In this document: in pieces, positions 54,869-62,831 of the stretch | How positions within the stretch are numbered: the stretch's first letter is position 1 | Layout of the letters: each line of letters begins with the position of its first letter | Source: Candidatus Methanoperedens sp. | GTDB taxonomy: Archaea; Halobacteriota; Methanosarcinia; Methanosarcinales; Methanoperedenaceae | DNA: 64,000 nucleotides | Direction: 5' to 3' | Assembly (NCBI GenBank): GCA_027460525.1 | Contig: JAPZAS010000032.1 | Span: 1-64,000, forward strand | Notes under the pieces: generated by a model | Databases searched by the model: none | Told to the model about the DNA's origin: nothing | Seen by the model: only the letters and a program-made list of their open reading frames with translations | Program-made: the position numbers and the translations under genes

Positions 54869-55645
54869 ATGAGTTTCGGACTTTTATTGAATGCAATCGT
54901 TTGTTTTGCTATTGTACTTGCTGCTTTTGCTTTTGCTGTGAGCTTGCACCAGAATAAAAAGAACCAGAAAGAAGAAAGCATGCCCACAGTCAATGCCCTC
55001 ATCGTGTTCTGGTCGTTTGTTGGAGCGTTTTTTTTATTTGCAGGTTTAAGGACTCTGGCAGCATATGGGAATTTCACGGAAATCGCGGAAAATCTGTATT
55101 ATGTGGGCGCGCTCCCGTTTGCATTTGTTACAGTCCCGCTCGTTTATTTTATAATATACATCATTCTCGGTGATACCCGCATCAGCCTTGCAGTATCAAC
55201 CGTTTTCCTCATTTTCGGCGGGATTTACTTAGTTGCACTTTTCGGTTTCGGGATTATCGGTCCATCCACAACTGAATGGGGTTCCACTTTTGCGATAAAC
55301 AGCGCCATCGCGATAAATGTATATCTCTCAGGATTATTTATCGTGCCGACAAGCATGATTATGGGGCTATTGCTGCTGATACTTCTTCGGAGGATTCCAA
55401 AAAGGCTCCAGAATAAGATCGCTTTCTCCCTCGTTGCCATCTCCTTGATCTTTGATTTCATGCTCCTCGATAATATAGCGCCTTCGGGAGCTACCCAGAT
55501 GGCTGCGAGGATTTTCACATTCATAGGCGTGGTTCTGGGTTTCTTTGTATATTTCACGCCTTTATCCTTCGACCAGGATATCATGGAGGACAGGCTCGGC
55601 TTATCCCAGACCGAGCTTCTGGATTTTGAGCATGAAGACGAGTGA
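54869..55645 (+). CDS. Seven-helix membrane protein upstream of the archaellum operon
   Basis: Protein of 258 residues with about seven predicted membrane helices and an acidic cytoplasmic tail (LSQTELLDFEHEDE). The layout (short first loop, alternating helices up to ~230) resembles 7TM sensor modules of archaeal signal proteins, but no known domain is certain. It is followed six bases later by a winged-helix-like protein and then the archaellin gene. A sensory or regulatory role for the archaellum is a contextual guess. Confidence 0.65.
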   Translation: MSFGLLLNAIVCFAIVLAAFAFAVSLHQNKKNQKEESMPTVNALIVFWSFVGAFFLFAGLRTLAAYGNFTEIAENLYYVGALPFAFVTVPLVYFIIYIILGDTRISLAVSTVFLIFGGIYLVALFGFGIIGPSTTEWGSTFAINSAIAINVYLSGLFIVPTSMIMGLLLLILLRRIPKRLQNKIAFSLVAISLIFDFMLLDNIAPSGATQMAARIFTFIGVVLGFFVYFTPLSFDQDIMEDRLGLSQTELLDFEHEDE

Positions 55646-55651
55646 GGGACT

Positions 55652-56014
55652 ATGGAAATTGATATCGAATCCGAGAAGGAAGTGGCAAACTTCTATCAAT
55701 CCATGGGGATAACCACAGGTCCAGGGGATATCCAGTACAGGTTGATACTTCTTGTTCTTGCGAAAAACGGAGAAGACAGGGTGACGCGGTTCTCTGAGAT
55801 CAGGGAATACACAGACAGGATTGCTGACCGGGGCAGCATAGGCAGCAAGTTAAAAGCGACTTTCCAGCTTGAAGGGCTGGCTATAAAGGTGGGGCACGGC
55901 GGTTATATAATAACGCATAAAGGACTTCTGGCAGCGGATTTTATAAAGTCCACTTCCGATTATTACAGGAAGGTTAAAACTGTAGAGAAGATAATCGAAC
56001 GCATCCCGGCTTAA
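55652..56014 (+). CDS. Winged-helix-like protein next to the archaellin gene, 120 aa
   Basis: Small soluble protein that starts six bases after the seven-helix membrane protein. Residues ~25-100 fit a winged helix: a helix-rich start (DIQYRLILLVLAKNGE), a turn, VTRFSEIREYTDRI as putative recognition helix region, then LEGLAIKVGHGGYIITHKGLLAADFI with the typical wing and 'THKG' end. Such proteins are usual transcription regulators. Target unknown; the archaellin promoter directly downstream is the first candidate. Confidence 0.65.
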   Translation: MEIDIESEKEVANFYQSMGITTGPGDIQYRLILLVLAKNGEDRVTRFSEIREYTDRIADRGSIGSKLKATFQLEGLAIKVGHGGYIITHKGLLAADFIKSTSDYYRKVKTVEKIIERIPA

Positions 56015-56078
56015 TTCCTTGTTTGAGTTGTTCTTTATATAAGCATTTTTATGTTGTTATGTTGGCTGTTAAGAATTT

Positions 56079-56119
56079 GCAACCATTAACTATATATATA
56101 ATAAAGCTCATAAGAATGT
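56079..56119 (+). promoter_or_regulatory. Archaellin promoter (GCAACC box and TATA)
   Basis: GCAACCATTAA at 56079-56089 is followed by ACTATATATATAATAAAG, a strong TATA element. Copies of the GCAACC-TTAA box occur at the same relative place upstream of the next two genes (56786 and 57976), so it is part of a shared promoter design. The 23-bp operator starts at 56120, where the transcript should begin. Confidence 0.6.
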
Positions 56120-56142
56120 ATGATACTCATGATAAGTATCAT
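56120..56142 (+). promoter_or_regulatory. 23-bp ATGAT operator, site 1 (archaellin)
   Basis: Perfect inverted repeat ATGATACT, seven-base spacer CATGATA, AGTATCAT. It contains all 15 positions conserved among the five copies. It lies about 20 bases after the TATA box and ends 21 bases before the archaellin ATG, between the promoter and the GGAGG ribosome site. A repressor over the start site would fit. Confidence 0.7.
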
Positions 56143-56163
56143 AAAAAGAAGGAGGAAACATAT

Positions 56164-56757
56164 ATGAAGGCATTAATAAAAAGTGAGGAGGCACAGGCTG
56201 GCGTCGGCACGCTCATCATATTCATCGCAATGGTGCTCGTGGCGGCTGTCGCGGCTGCTGTGCTTATCCAGACATCAGGTACTATGCAGTCCAAGAGTAC
56301 ATCAACCACAAAGGAGGCTGCATCGGCAATTGGAGAAAATATTAATGTGGAATCTGTCGATGGATATGCTGCCAATGCTGGAACATTAACTAGTATTAAT
56401 GTTACAATAAGACCTGCAGCAGGTAGTTCACAGATTGACTTGAGCAAGGTTTTGATGAAAATGGGCACAAACCCCTATAGCTATAGCAATACTACAACAT
56501 CAGGAACCACGTTCAGAGTGTATTCATTAAGGGATCCAAGCAACCTTACCATTACTCCAATCAATTCTTATACTGGTGCAGCTAGTCCGGCACTTGGAAC
56601 TGGCGCGTTAGTGAGACTCGATGCTGATGTCTCAGGTTTATCCCTCACATCGAAGGCGAGTATAACACTTACGCTGACCCCAGAAAAAGGCTCATCATTC
56701 AACCTGCAATTGACACTTCCAGCAATTGCCGCAGGTAATAATTCGATATACCCATAA
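56164..56757 (+). CDS. flaB/arlB: Archaellin (archaeal flagellin)
   Basis: Major filament protein of 197 residues. The start at ATG 56164 is decided by the GGAGG ribosome site eight bases upstream and by the class III signal peptide MKALIKSEEAQ, cut before AGVGTLIIFIAMVLVAAVAA, the hydrophobic helix that packs the filament core. The outer domain is rich in Ser, Thr and Asn with several N-x-S/T sequons (NVTIRP, NTTTSG), likely glycosylated. Only one archaellin is visible; many archaea have several. Confidence 0.92.
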   Translation: MKALIKSEEAQAGVGTLIIFIAMVLVAAVAAAVLIQTSGTMQSKSTSTTKEAASAIGENINVESVDGYAANAGTLTSINVTIRPAAGSSQIDLSKVLMKMGTNPYSYSNTTTSGTTFRVYSLRDPSNLTITPINSYTGAASPALGTGALVRLDADVSGLSLTSKASITLTLTPEKGSSFNLQLTLPAIAAGNNSIYP

Positions 56758-56785
56758 AGTATATCGGATTTTTTTCTTTTTTATC

Positions 56786-56834
56786 GCAACCTTTAAGTTA
56801 AAGTACATATCATGATAACAATCATAAGCATAAT
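56786..56834 (+). promoter_or_regulatory. Promoter and 23-bp operator, site 2 (ArlF/G-like gene 1)
   Basis: GCAACCTTTAAG (from 56786) acts as BRE/TATA. The operator copy at 56812-56834 starts ATGATAACAATCAT and ends AAGCATAAT. It ends 14 bases before the ATG at 56849, the same distance as at site 3, and an AGAGGA-like ribosome site follows it. Confidence 0.65.
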
Positions 56835-56848
56835 AGAGGACTTGAACT

Positions 56849-57898
56849 ATGGGCGCGGAAACTTCGGTTGTGGTTGCATTGTTCTTTCTGGGATTTCTGA
56901 TCGTATCTGCTTTCACATACTCATGGGTTGATCCCGATCAAAATCTTGTAACAAACGCTCAGAATGTGCATGATACCACGAAAAATGCCTGGTTGCAGAC
57001 AGATATCAAGATAACGAACGTCTCATTCTTGAATTCCTCTGGAAATGTCTACCTGAATATTTCACTTAAAAATACAGGCAAGACCACGCTCAATACAGGT
57101 CTGCTGGAATTTTTTGTTAATGGGAACTATATCGATTCCTCTTACTGCCTAAATGCAGCAATAAAAACATGGGTTCCAAAAAATATCACGAACATCTCAA
57201 TTTATTCCGTAGTGGGAAATATAACGTTAGATAACGCAACATCAACAGCAATCGGATCTGCTTCTTCGATTACATGGTCGCACACCGTCTGGTCCTTGTC
57301 GCACTCATTGTTGGTAGTCGGGGTCGATATTGACAAGACGAATGGTTCAGTCACGAGCATTACTTATGCCGGGGTTCCTTTGACAAGAGCAGCGTACTCT
57401 GTGGTGAACACTGGTGATACGGTGAGAGCAGAATTGTGGTATCTGGCAAATCCTAAGGCTGGAACGAACAATATAGTGGTGAATCTTAGCACGACAGAAG
57501 GAGCAGCAGCAGGAGCCGTATCCTTTTCAGGCGTGGACGGGACCACCCCGATTCCCACAACAGCGACAGGTTTTGGCTCAAATGGCAATGCATCCACCTC
57601 AATAACAACGGCCAATGCCTATGCCTGGATTATCGATACGGTAGTACGGGACAATACAGCTGCAAAGAATGCAACAAGCCCTCAGGTGGAAAGATGGAAT
57701 ATAGCATCAGGCATCGGCGGAGGCGGAAGCACAAAAAACACCACCACTCCAGGATCTCAAACAATGGGTTGGAGCGGCACCTCAGGGTGGGCGCAGGTTG
57801 CGGCAGAGATAAAGCCATTTATGTGTAGTACTCCCACGAAAGGTCGCATAAAAGTTGTAACAGAGAACGGTATATGGGATTATGCGATTGCATCTTAG
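56849..57898 (+). CDS. ArlF/ArlG-like archaellum protein with large inserted domain, copy 1
   Basis: Protein of 349 residues, about twice the usual ArlF/ArlG length. Residues 1-25 are a membrane anchor (MGAETSVVVALFFLGFL). Residues ~45-135 and the last ~20 (GRIKVVTENGIWDYAI) form a typical ArlF/G beta-sandwich, with TDIKITNVSF and LKNTGKTTLNTGLLEFFVNG. Between its late strands sits an insert of ~190 residues (LLVVGVDID, ELWYLANPKAG, AVSFSGVDGTTPI, WAQVAAEIKP), a domain familiar from secreted archaeal and bacterial proteins. ArlF/G make up the stator that ties the motor to the S-layer, so the insert probably faces outward. Own promoter with operator. Confidence 0.8.
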   Translation: MGAETSVVVALFFLGFLIVSAFTYSWVDPDQNLVTNAQNVHDTTKNAWLQTDIKITNVSFLNSSGNVYLNISLKNTGKTTLNTGLLEFFVNGNYIDSSYCLNAAIKTWVPKNITNISIYSVVGNITLDNATSTAIGSASSITWSHTVWSLSHSLLVVGVDIDKTNGSVTSITYAGVPLTRAAYSVVNTGDTVRAELWYLANPKAGTNNIVVNLSTTEGAAAGAVSFSGVDGTTPIPTTATGFGSNGNASTSITTANAYAWIIDTVVRDNTAAKNATSPQVERWNIASGIGGGGSTKNTTTPGSQTMGWSGTSGWAQVAAEIKPFMCSTPTKGRIKVVTENGIWDYAIAS

Positions 57899-57975
57899 GT
57901 GATGAATGGATATTTGATTTCATACAGGATGTGATAAGGCAGGCTTTGCACCTGAACCCTTAATTTTTGCATATC

Positions 57976-58032
57976 GCAACCTTTAAGTCTACGTATACCT
58001 TATAATATGATGATAAGCATAATGAGCATAAT
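57976..58032 (+). promoter_or_regulatory. Promoter and 23-bp operator, site 3 (ArlF/G-like gene 2)
   Basis: TATCGCAACCTTTAAGT repeats the promoter box found 1.2 kb upstream. The operator at 58010-58032 begins ATGATAAGCAT and ends AATGAGCATAAT, 14 bases before the ATG at 58047. An additional ATGAT half overlaps its left edge. Confidence 0.68.
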
Positions 58033-58046
58033 AAAGGTCATATATC

Positions 58047-59099
58047 ATGGGCGCGGAAACTTCGGCTGTAATGGCATTATTATTTCTTGCGTTTCTGGTC
58101 GTTTCAACTGTCGGTTACTCGGCTGTTGATTACTCTAAAAACCTTGTAAAAAATGCGCAGTATGACCAGGATACTATGAAAAAAACAAAAATGCAGACGG
58201 ATATCACTATTACGAACGTCACATTCACGACTAACTCAGGAAATCTCTACCTGAATATTACACTTCAAAACACAGGCAAGACCACGCTCAATACAAGCCT
58301 GCTTGATATATTTATAGATGGAGTATATTCTCCCTCTTACATCCTGTCGACGGGAAATACATTGGCTCCAGAAAATAGCACCAACATCTCATTTTATCCC
58401 AGCGGGGCAATAACATTAGATAACGCAGGAGCAAACATATCAAACAGTTCCACCAAAGTATTAAACCTCACAAGCTTTGCCATAGGAAGCGGAACCAACA
58501 GGCTCCTGGTTGTGGGTCTTAACTACAACAATACCCCTGGCACCACATCAACCGTGAAATACAACAATACAGACCTGACACTTGCAATGAGAGCTAATAA
58601 CAGTAATAAAAACTACACCGAACTGTGGTATCTGGTAAACCCGCCAAGCGGCTCGTACAACATCTCCCATAATCAAACCAATGCCACTCAAATGGTGATG
58701 GGAGCCTGGTCATACACAGGCGTAGACCAGGTCACACCAATAGGAAATATCACAAACGCAACAGGTACTTCAACTAACTCCAACGTCAGTATAACAACCA
58801 CTGTGGCAAACAGTGTTCTTGTAGATGTGGAGACAGACGGAAGTACGTTATTAACCGTTGGTGCTGGGCAGACTCAAAGATACAAAGCCAATACAACCAA
58901 AATCAATGGGGGAGGAAGCGAGATGAGCACCTCCGCTGCAGGAACTTACAATATGAATTGGGCATTGGGAAGTAGTGCAGCATGGGTAAATATAGGCGCT
59001 GAAATAAGGCCGTATTTGAGTAATACGGTCAATTCCACGATCAGTCGCATAAAAGTTGTAACAGAGAACGGGATATCTGATTATGCGCTTGAATCTTAG
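58047..59099 (+). CDS. ArlF/ArlG-like archaellum protein with large inserted domain, copy 2
   Basis: Paralogue of the preceding gene, 350 residues, with the same plan: anchor MGAETSAVMALLFLAFLVVS, beta-sandwich TDITITNVTFTTNSGNLYLNITLQN, long insert (RLLVVGLNYNN, ELWYLVNPPSG, AWSYTGVDQVTPI, WVNIGAEIRP) and the returning end SRIKVVTENGISDYALES. Core parts are closely similar to copy 1 while the insert has drifted more. Both the gene and its promoter were duplicated. Many N-x-S/T sites suggest glycosylation. Followed eight bases later by the ArlF-like/FN3 gene. Confidence 0.8.
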   Translation: MGAETSAVMALLFLAFLVVSTVGYSAVDYSKNLVKNAQYDQDTMKKTKMQTDITITNVTFTTNSGNLYLNITLQNTGKTTLNTSLLDIFIDGVYSPSYILSTGNTLAPENSTNISFYPSGAITLDNAGANISNSSTKVLNLTSFAIGSGTNRLLVVGLNYNNTPGTTSTVKYNNTDLTLAMRANNSNKNYTELWYLVNPPSGSYNISHNQTNATQMVMGAWSYTGVDQVTPIGNITNATGTSTNSNVSITTTVANSVLVDVETDGSTLLTVGAGQTQRYKANTTKINGGGSEMSTSAAGTYNMNWALGSSAAWVNIGAEIRPYLSNTVNSTISRIKVVTENGISDYALES

Positions 59100-59107
59100 G
59101 TGATAAA

Positions 59108-60028
59108 ATGGGATATGCAGTCACAATGTTCGGGGTTCTTCTTATCATGTCGGCGGTAATGATGACCACATATAATTACGGGATTGCGAAGGACAGCCAG
59201 ACAGCACCGCTTCAGGCTAAGAATGACTATGCTGCCAGGGAGACGGGAAAAGCGCAGACTGTTCTTACTGTTGTCCAGACGTGTATATACCCCTTGGATG
59301 CCGCTAAAGATCGATATGTTACAGGCTTTACTAATAATAAGGAGAAATCAGGACCATATTCTTTCAATTTAACCGTTAGAAATAATGGGAGTATTGTATT
59401 GAATTCATCGAAACCAACAGTGATTTATATATCAAGAAATACATCAAACAAAACAGTAATTTATAATAGTTCTTATGTTGGATTTCCCAAAACTCCAAGG
59501 AACGTCTGGGCGCCCCAGACAAATGCGAGTCTGAATGTATCCGGCGTTACAATTAATACTCCTTATGACTGGGATTTTCACATGGGGACTGCGCCTTTTG
59601 GCATCGAATTGATAGATCTATTTGCAAACCCATGGGATGAATTAAGGATACTGGTTGCAGCAGAGAATGGAATTACAGTAATTCCACCAACTTCCCCCAT
59701 AAATTTCACGGGCGTGGAGGGTTGGAGCGGTGTCAATTGCTGTGTTAATGTTACCTTCAGATGGAATGCCTCATACTCTGCCAATGGAATCGCATTTTAT
59801 CGTCTGTATCTATTTACTACCGCTACAACAGGACATTGCCCACCTACACCTTATGCCATTATACAAATTCCAGCAAATTCCACTTCTTACTTTCTTGCTA
59901 ACCCTATTTGCGAGCCTGTTGCTTACGTGACTGCTGTCGATAAACTTGGAAATGAAGGTGTGCCATCCAGAGCTCTAGACTGCGATCAAGGAGGCCCCTA
60001 CCATGAGGTGCTTTGTCAAAACAAGTAG
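59108..60028 (+). CDS. flaF/arlF: ArlF-like protein with C-terminal fibronectin type III-like domain
   Basis: Protein of 306 residues. The N-terminal anchor is MGYAVTMFGVLLIMSAVMMTTYNYG; residues ~50-200 are an ArlF-like beta domain (YSFNLTVRNNGSIVLNSSKPTV, WDELRILVAAENGITV). The last ~105 residues (PINFTGVEGWSGVNCCVNVTFRWNAS ... YVTAVDKLGNEG) are an FN3-type module with extra cysteines. Place in the F-G-H-I order supports ArlF. FN3 additions on archaellum stator proteins are not something I know from described systems. Confidence 0.75.
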   Translation: MGYAVTMFGVLLIMSAVMMTTYNYGIAKDSQTAPLQAKNDYAARETGKAQTVLTVVQTCIYPLDAAKDRYVTGFTNNKEKSGPYSFNLTVRNNGSIVLNSSKPTVIYISRNTSNKTVIYNSSYVGFPKTPRNVWAPQTNASLNVSGVTINTPYDWDFHMGTAPFGIELIDLFANPWDELRILVAAENGITVIPPTSPINFTGVEGWSGVNCCVNVTFRWNASYSANGIAFYRLYLFTTATTGHCPPTPYAIIQIPANSTSYFLANPICEPVAYVTAVDKLGNEGVPSRALDCDQGGPYHEVLCQNK

Positions 60029-60037
60029 GAGAGAAAA

Positions 60038-60502
60038 ATGGCAGGCGAAGCAATAACCCAGTTGATATTCTTCATAGGCGCCATCGTGGTAGCCGTGGGT
60101 GTCATCGGCGTGCTAACAACCAACGTGCACTCCATCACAGCGTCCTACGGCATGAGCAGCCAGACGCTGGCTGACCAGTTAAAGACCGATATCACCATAA
60201 TCAATGACCCTGCGGCGATTCCCTACGATACGAATCTTGACAATTACAGTTTCTTTGTAAAAAATACAGGGAAAAATACCCTTGATCCCACTGCTGTCAG
60301 CATGTTCATTGACGGAAATTATGTAAATACAACAAAAAAATGGACTATCATGGACAACACAAGCAGTTCCCTCTGGTACCCCACCCAAGTGCTGAGGCTG
60401 AATTACACATATAGTCCAAGCCCATATCCATCGCCTGGATCTCATACAGTACGCGTGGTTGCACAAAACGGCGTATCCGATACACTCCCTTTTACGACTT
60501 GA
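60038..60502 (+). CDS. flaG/arlG: Archaellum stator protein ArlG (FlaG)
   Basis: Protein of 154 residues with normal ArlG size. N-terminal anchor MAGEAITQLIFFIGAIVVAVGVIGVL, then the beta-sandwich with LKTDITIINDPAAIP, YSFFVKNTGKNTLDPTAVSMFIDG and the closing GSHTVRVVAQNGVSDTLPF. ArlG forms a filament with ArlF that holds the motor in place. It is nine bases after the ArlF-like gene and five before ArlH. Confidence 0.85.
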   Translation: MAGEAITQLIFFIGAIVVAVGVIGVLTTNVHSITASYGMSSQTLADQLKTDITIINDPAAIPYDTNLDNYSFFVKNTGKNTLDPTAVSMFIDGNYVNTTKKWTIMDNTSSSLWYPTQVLRLNYTYSPSPYPSPGSHTVRVVAQNGVSDTLPFTT

Positions 60503-60507
60503 TATTT

Positions 60508-61206
60508 ATGAGCGCAGGTATTCGTTCCTTTGAATTAAAACGCGATGAAGTGTGCAGCAGACTGGGTGGAGGCTTTCCGTCAGGCTCCATAATAGTGATA
60601 GAAGGTGGCAACGGGAGCGGAAAAAGCACTGTCTGCCAGCGGCTTGCATACGGGCTGATGGAGAATGGCTCCTCGGTGACCTATGTTTCAACCCAGTTGA
60701 CAACCAAGGGTTTTATCAACCAGATGTATTCGCTTAACTACAAAGTAGCCAGTTTTTTGTTAAAAAAGAAACTGCTCTACATCCCTGTCCTTTCCCTGAT
60801 AGGTCCTACGCCGGCAAGAACGGATTTCATTGAACGGTTAAGAAGCGGAAAAGAACTTTTCGATAACGATGTAATAATAATAGACACCATATCATCCCTC
60901 ATCAAACACAGCGCAAATGTAAAAAAAAGTCTTGAACTTATATCGTTTTTCAAAAAATTGACCGGAATAAAGAAGACTATTATCCTCTCGATTGACCCTT
61001 CTGAGCTGGAACCTGAGATACTTTCGGAATTTGCTGGTGGAAGCGACGTAAACCTTTCTTTGAAGGTGAGCACGCTCGGCAGCAGCATCAAGAGAACGAT
61101 CATAGTAAATAAATTTACCGGGGCTTCTGCTTCAGTTGAAAGTATGATCGGTTTCAGGATTGAATCAAACGTGGGTCTGGTTGTTGAAATCGCATCCGTG
61201 TCGTGA
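60508..61206 (+). CDS. flaH/arlH: Archaellum motor regulator ArlH (FlaH)
   Basis: RecA/KaiC-like ATP-binding protein of 232 residues that forms a ring on ArlI in the motor. Walker A is GGNGSGKST (~32-40), Walker B VIIIDTISSL. The start is ATG 60508 (MSAGIRSFELKRDE); the TTG at 60499 would overlap the ArlG stop. The sensing glutamate normally after the second strand is replaced by YVSTQLTT, as in other ArlH. It overlaps arlI by one base (TGATG). Confidence 0.92.
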   Translation: MSAGIRSFELKRDEVCSRLGGGFPSGSIIVIEGGNGSGKSTVCQRLAYGLMENGSSVTYVSTQLTTKGFINQMYSLNYKVASFLLKKKLLYIPVLSLIGPTPARTDFIERLRSGKELFDNDVIIIDTISSLIKHSANVKKSLELISFFKKLTGIKKTIILSIDPSELEPEILSEFAGGSDVNLSLKVSTLGSSIKRTIIVNKFTGASASVESMIGFRIESNVGLVVEIASVS

Positions 61207-62825
61207 TGGAAATGAACGAAACACTTGATGATGCACTAAAGCGCAACCCTCATCTTTCAGAATATCTTAACGAACTCCAAAGAAATAATAAAGCAATCCC
61301 TTCATTTGTCATCCAGATTCCCAGAGAGATGGCGCTTGAAAAAACGCCCAACATAATATACCCTGTGGGAGACCCGATATTCGTACATATCCATGGCGAA
61401 TCCGGAAAGGAGATTACATATACTGCCATCGAACCGCGCCTGAAGCCGGATAAAATCGCTAAATACAACCTTATTGTTGAAAAAGTCCTTGAGAAAGGGC
61501 TTAAAAATAAAACTCCTGTTTCAAAAGAGAATCTGAAAAAGATTCTACTAACGATTCTCGACGAGACAATAAAAGTAGGACCGATCGGAAAAAAATTATC
61601 CGGGGTTTCTGCGATTCCGGTCACGAAAGAAGAATACGACGATTTCAGCTATCTTATAGTAAGGGACATTATTGATTCAGGACCAGTTGAAGCCACAATA
61701 CGTGACCCGTATCTTGAGGATATACACTGCGTTGGCTTAAATCCGGTATCGCTTGTGCATAAGACATTCGGGAATATCACATCCAATATACGGTTTGACT
61801 CAAAGCAATCGCTTGATAACTGGCTGCGAACCATGAGCGAACGTATAGGGAGACCTATAGGCGACGCAAATCCAATAGCAGGCGGGACTCTCCCCAGCGG
61901 TTCACGTATCGCCATCGCTTACAGCGACGATATAAGCAGGCGTGGAAGTTCATTCACTGTTCGAAAATTCACAAAAACCCCTCTCTCCATAACCCAGCTC
62001 ATCAAATGGGGGACATTTAGTTCCGAAGAAGCAGCATATCTCTGGCTCTGTCTGGAAAATGGCATGAGCGTATTTATGTGCGGGGAAACAGCCAGCGGCA
62101 AAACGGCTGCTTTGAATGCCACGCTCATATTCATAGACCCCAAAGCCAAGATATACAGCGCAGAAGATGCCACCGAAGTCACCCCTCCGCATGATGTATG
62201 GCAGCAGCTTGCCACAAAAGAGGATGGAGCAGAGGAATCACAGGTTCACATGTTTACCCTCCTTAAGGCAGCACTTCGCTCGCGTCCCAATTATATTATA
62301 GTAGGTGAGATACGGGGCGTGGAGGGTGCAGTGGCATTTCAGGCAATGCAGACAGGTCATCCTGTTATGGCAACGTTCCATGCATCATCGGTAAAAAGGA
62401 TGATACAGAGGTTTATAGGCAACCCGATAAACGTCCCGGTCACGTTCATAGATAACCTCAACGTATGCGTGGTACTTCATGCCATGTACAGGAACGGCAT
62501 GCTGATAAGACGTATAACGGCAGTGGAAGAACTTGAAGGGTACTACGAAGAAGCCGGCGGCGTGATAACGCGAGCCGTTTTCGAATGGAATCCTTCAACC
62601 GACAAACAGGATTTCAGGGGATTGAATAACAGCTATATCCTCGAAGAAAAGATTGCAGCAAGGCAGGGTTACACGGATAAACGAAAAATCTATGAGGAAC
62701 TTGCAACCAGGGCAAGGATTCTTGATGCGATGGTTGAAAACGGGGTATTCGATTTTATGAAGACGTTTGAAATCGTGAAAGCATACCGGGAAAAAGGTCT
62801 TGAAGGGATTCCTTTTGCAGTTTGA
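61206..62825 (+). CDS. flaI/arlI: Archaellum motor ATPase ArlI (FlaI), copy 1
   Basis: Secretion-type hexameric ATPase of 539 residues that powers assembly and rotation. N-domain ~1-230 (NIIYPVGDPIFVHIHG; IRDPYLEDIHCVGLNPV), catalytic core with Walker A GETASGKTAALN (~296-307), the Asp/Glu-box SAEDATEVTPP, Walker B RPNYIIVGEIRG, and the His box TFHASS. The start is ATG 61206 (MEMNETLDDALKRN). A second, closely related ATPase follows six bases later. Confidence 0.94.
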   Translation: MEMNETLDDALKRNPHLSEYLNELQRNNKAIPSFVIQIPREMALEKTPNIIYPVGDPIFVHIHGESGKEITYTAIEPRLKPDKIAKYNLIVEKVLEKGLKNKTPVSKENLKKILLTILDETIKVGPIGKKLSGVSAIPVTKEEYDDFSYLIVRDIIDSGPVEATIRDPYLEDIHCVGLNPVSLVHKTFGNITSNIRFDSKQSLDNWLRTMSERIGRPIGDANPIAGGTLPSGSRIAIAYSDDISRRGSSFTVRKFTKTPLSITQLIKWGTFSSEEAAYLWLCLENGMSVFMCGETASGKTAALNATLIFIDPKAKIYSAEDATEVTPPHDVWQQLATKEDGAEESQVHMFTLLKAALRSRPNYIIVGEIRGVEGAVAFQAMQTGHPVMATFHASSVKRMIQRFIGNPINVPVTFIDNLNVCVVLHAMYRNGMLIRRITAVEELEGYYEEAGGVITRAVFEWNPSTDKQDFRGLNNSYILEEKIAARQGYTDKRKIYEELATRARILDAMVENGVFDFMKTFEIVKAYREKGLEGIPFAV

Positions 62826-62831
62826 GGCACC

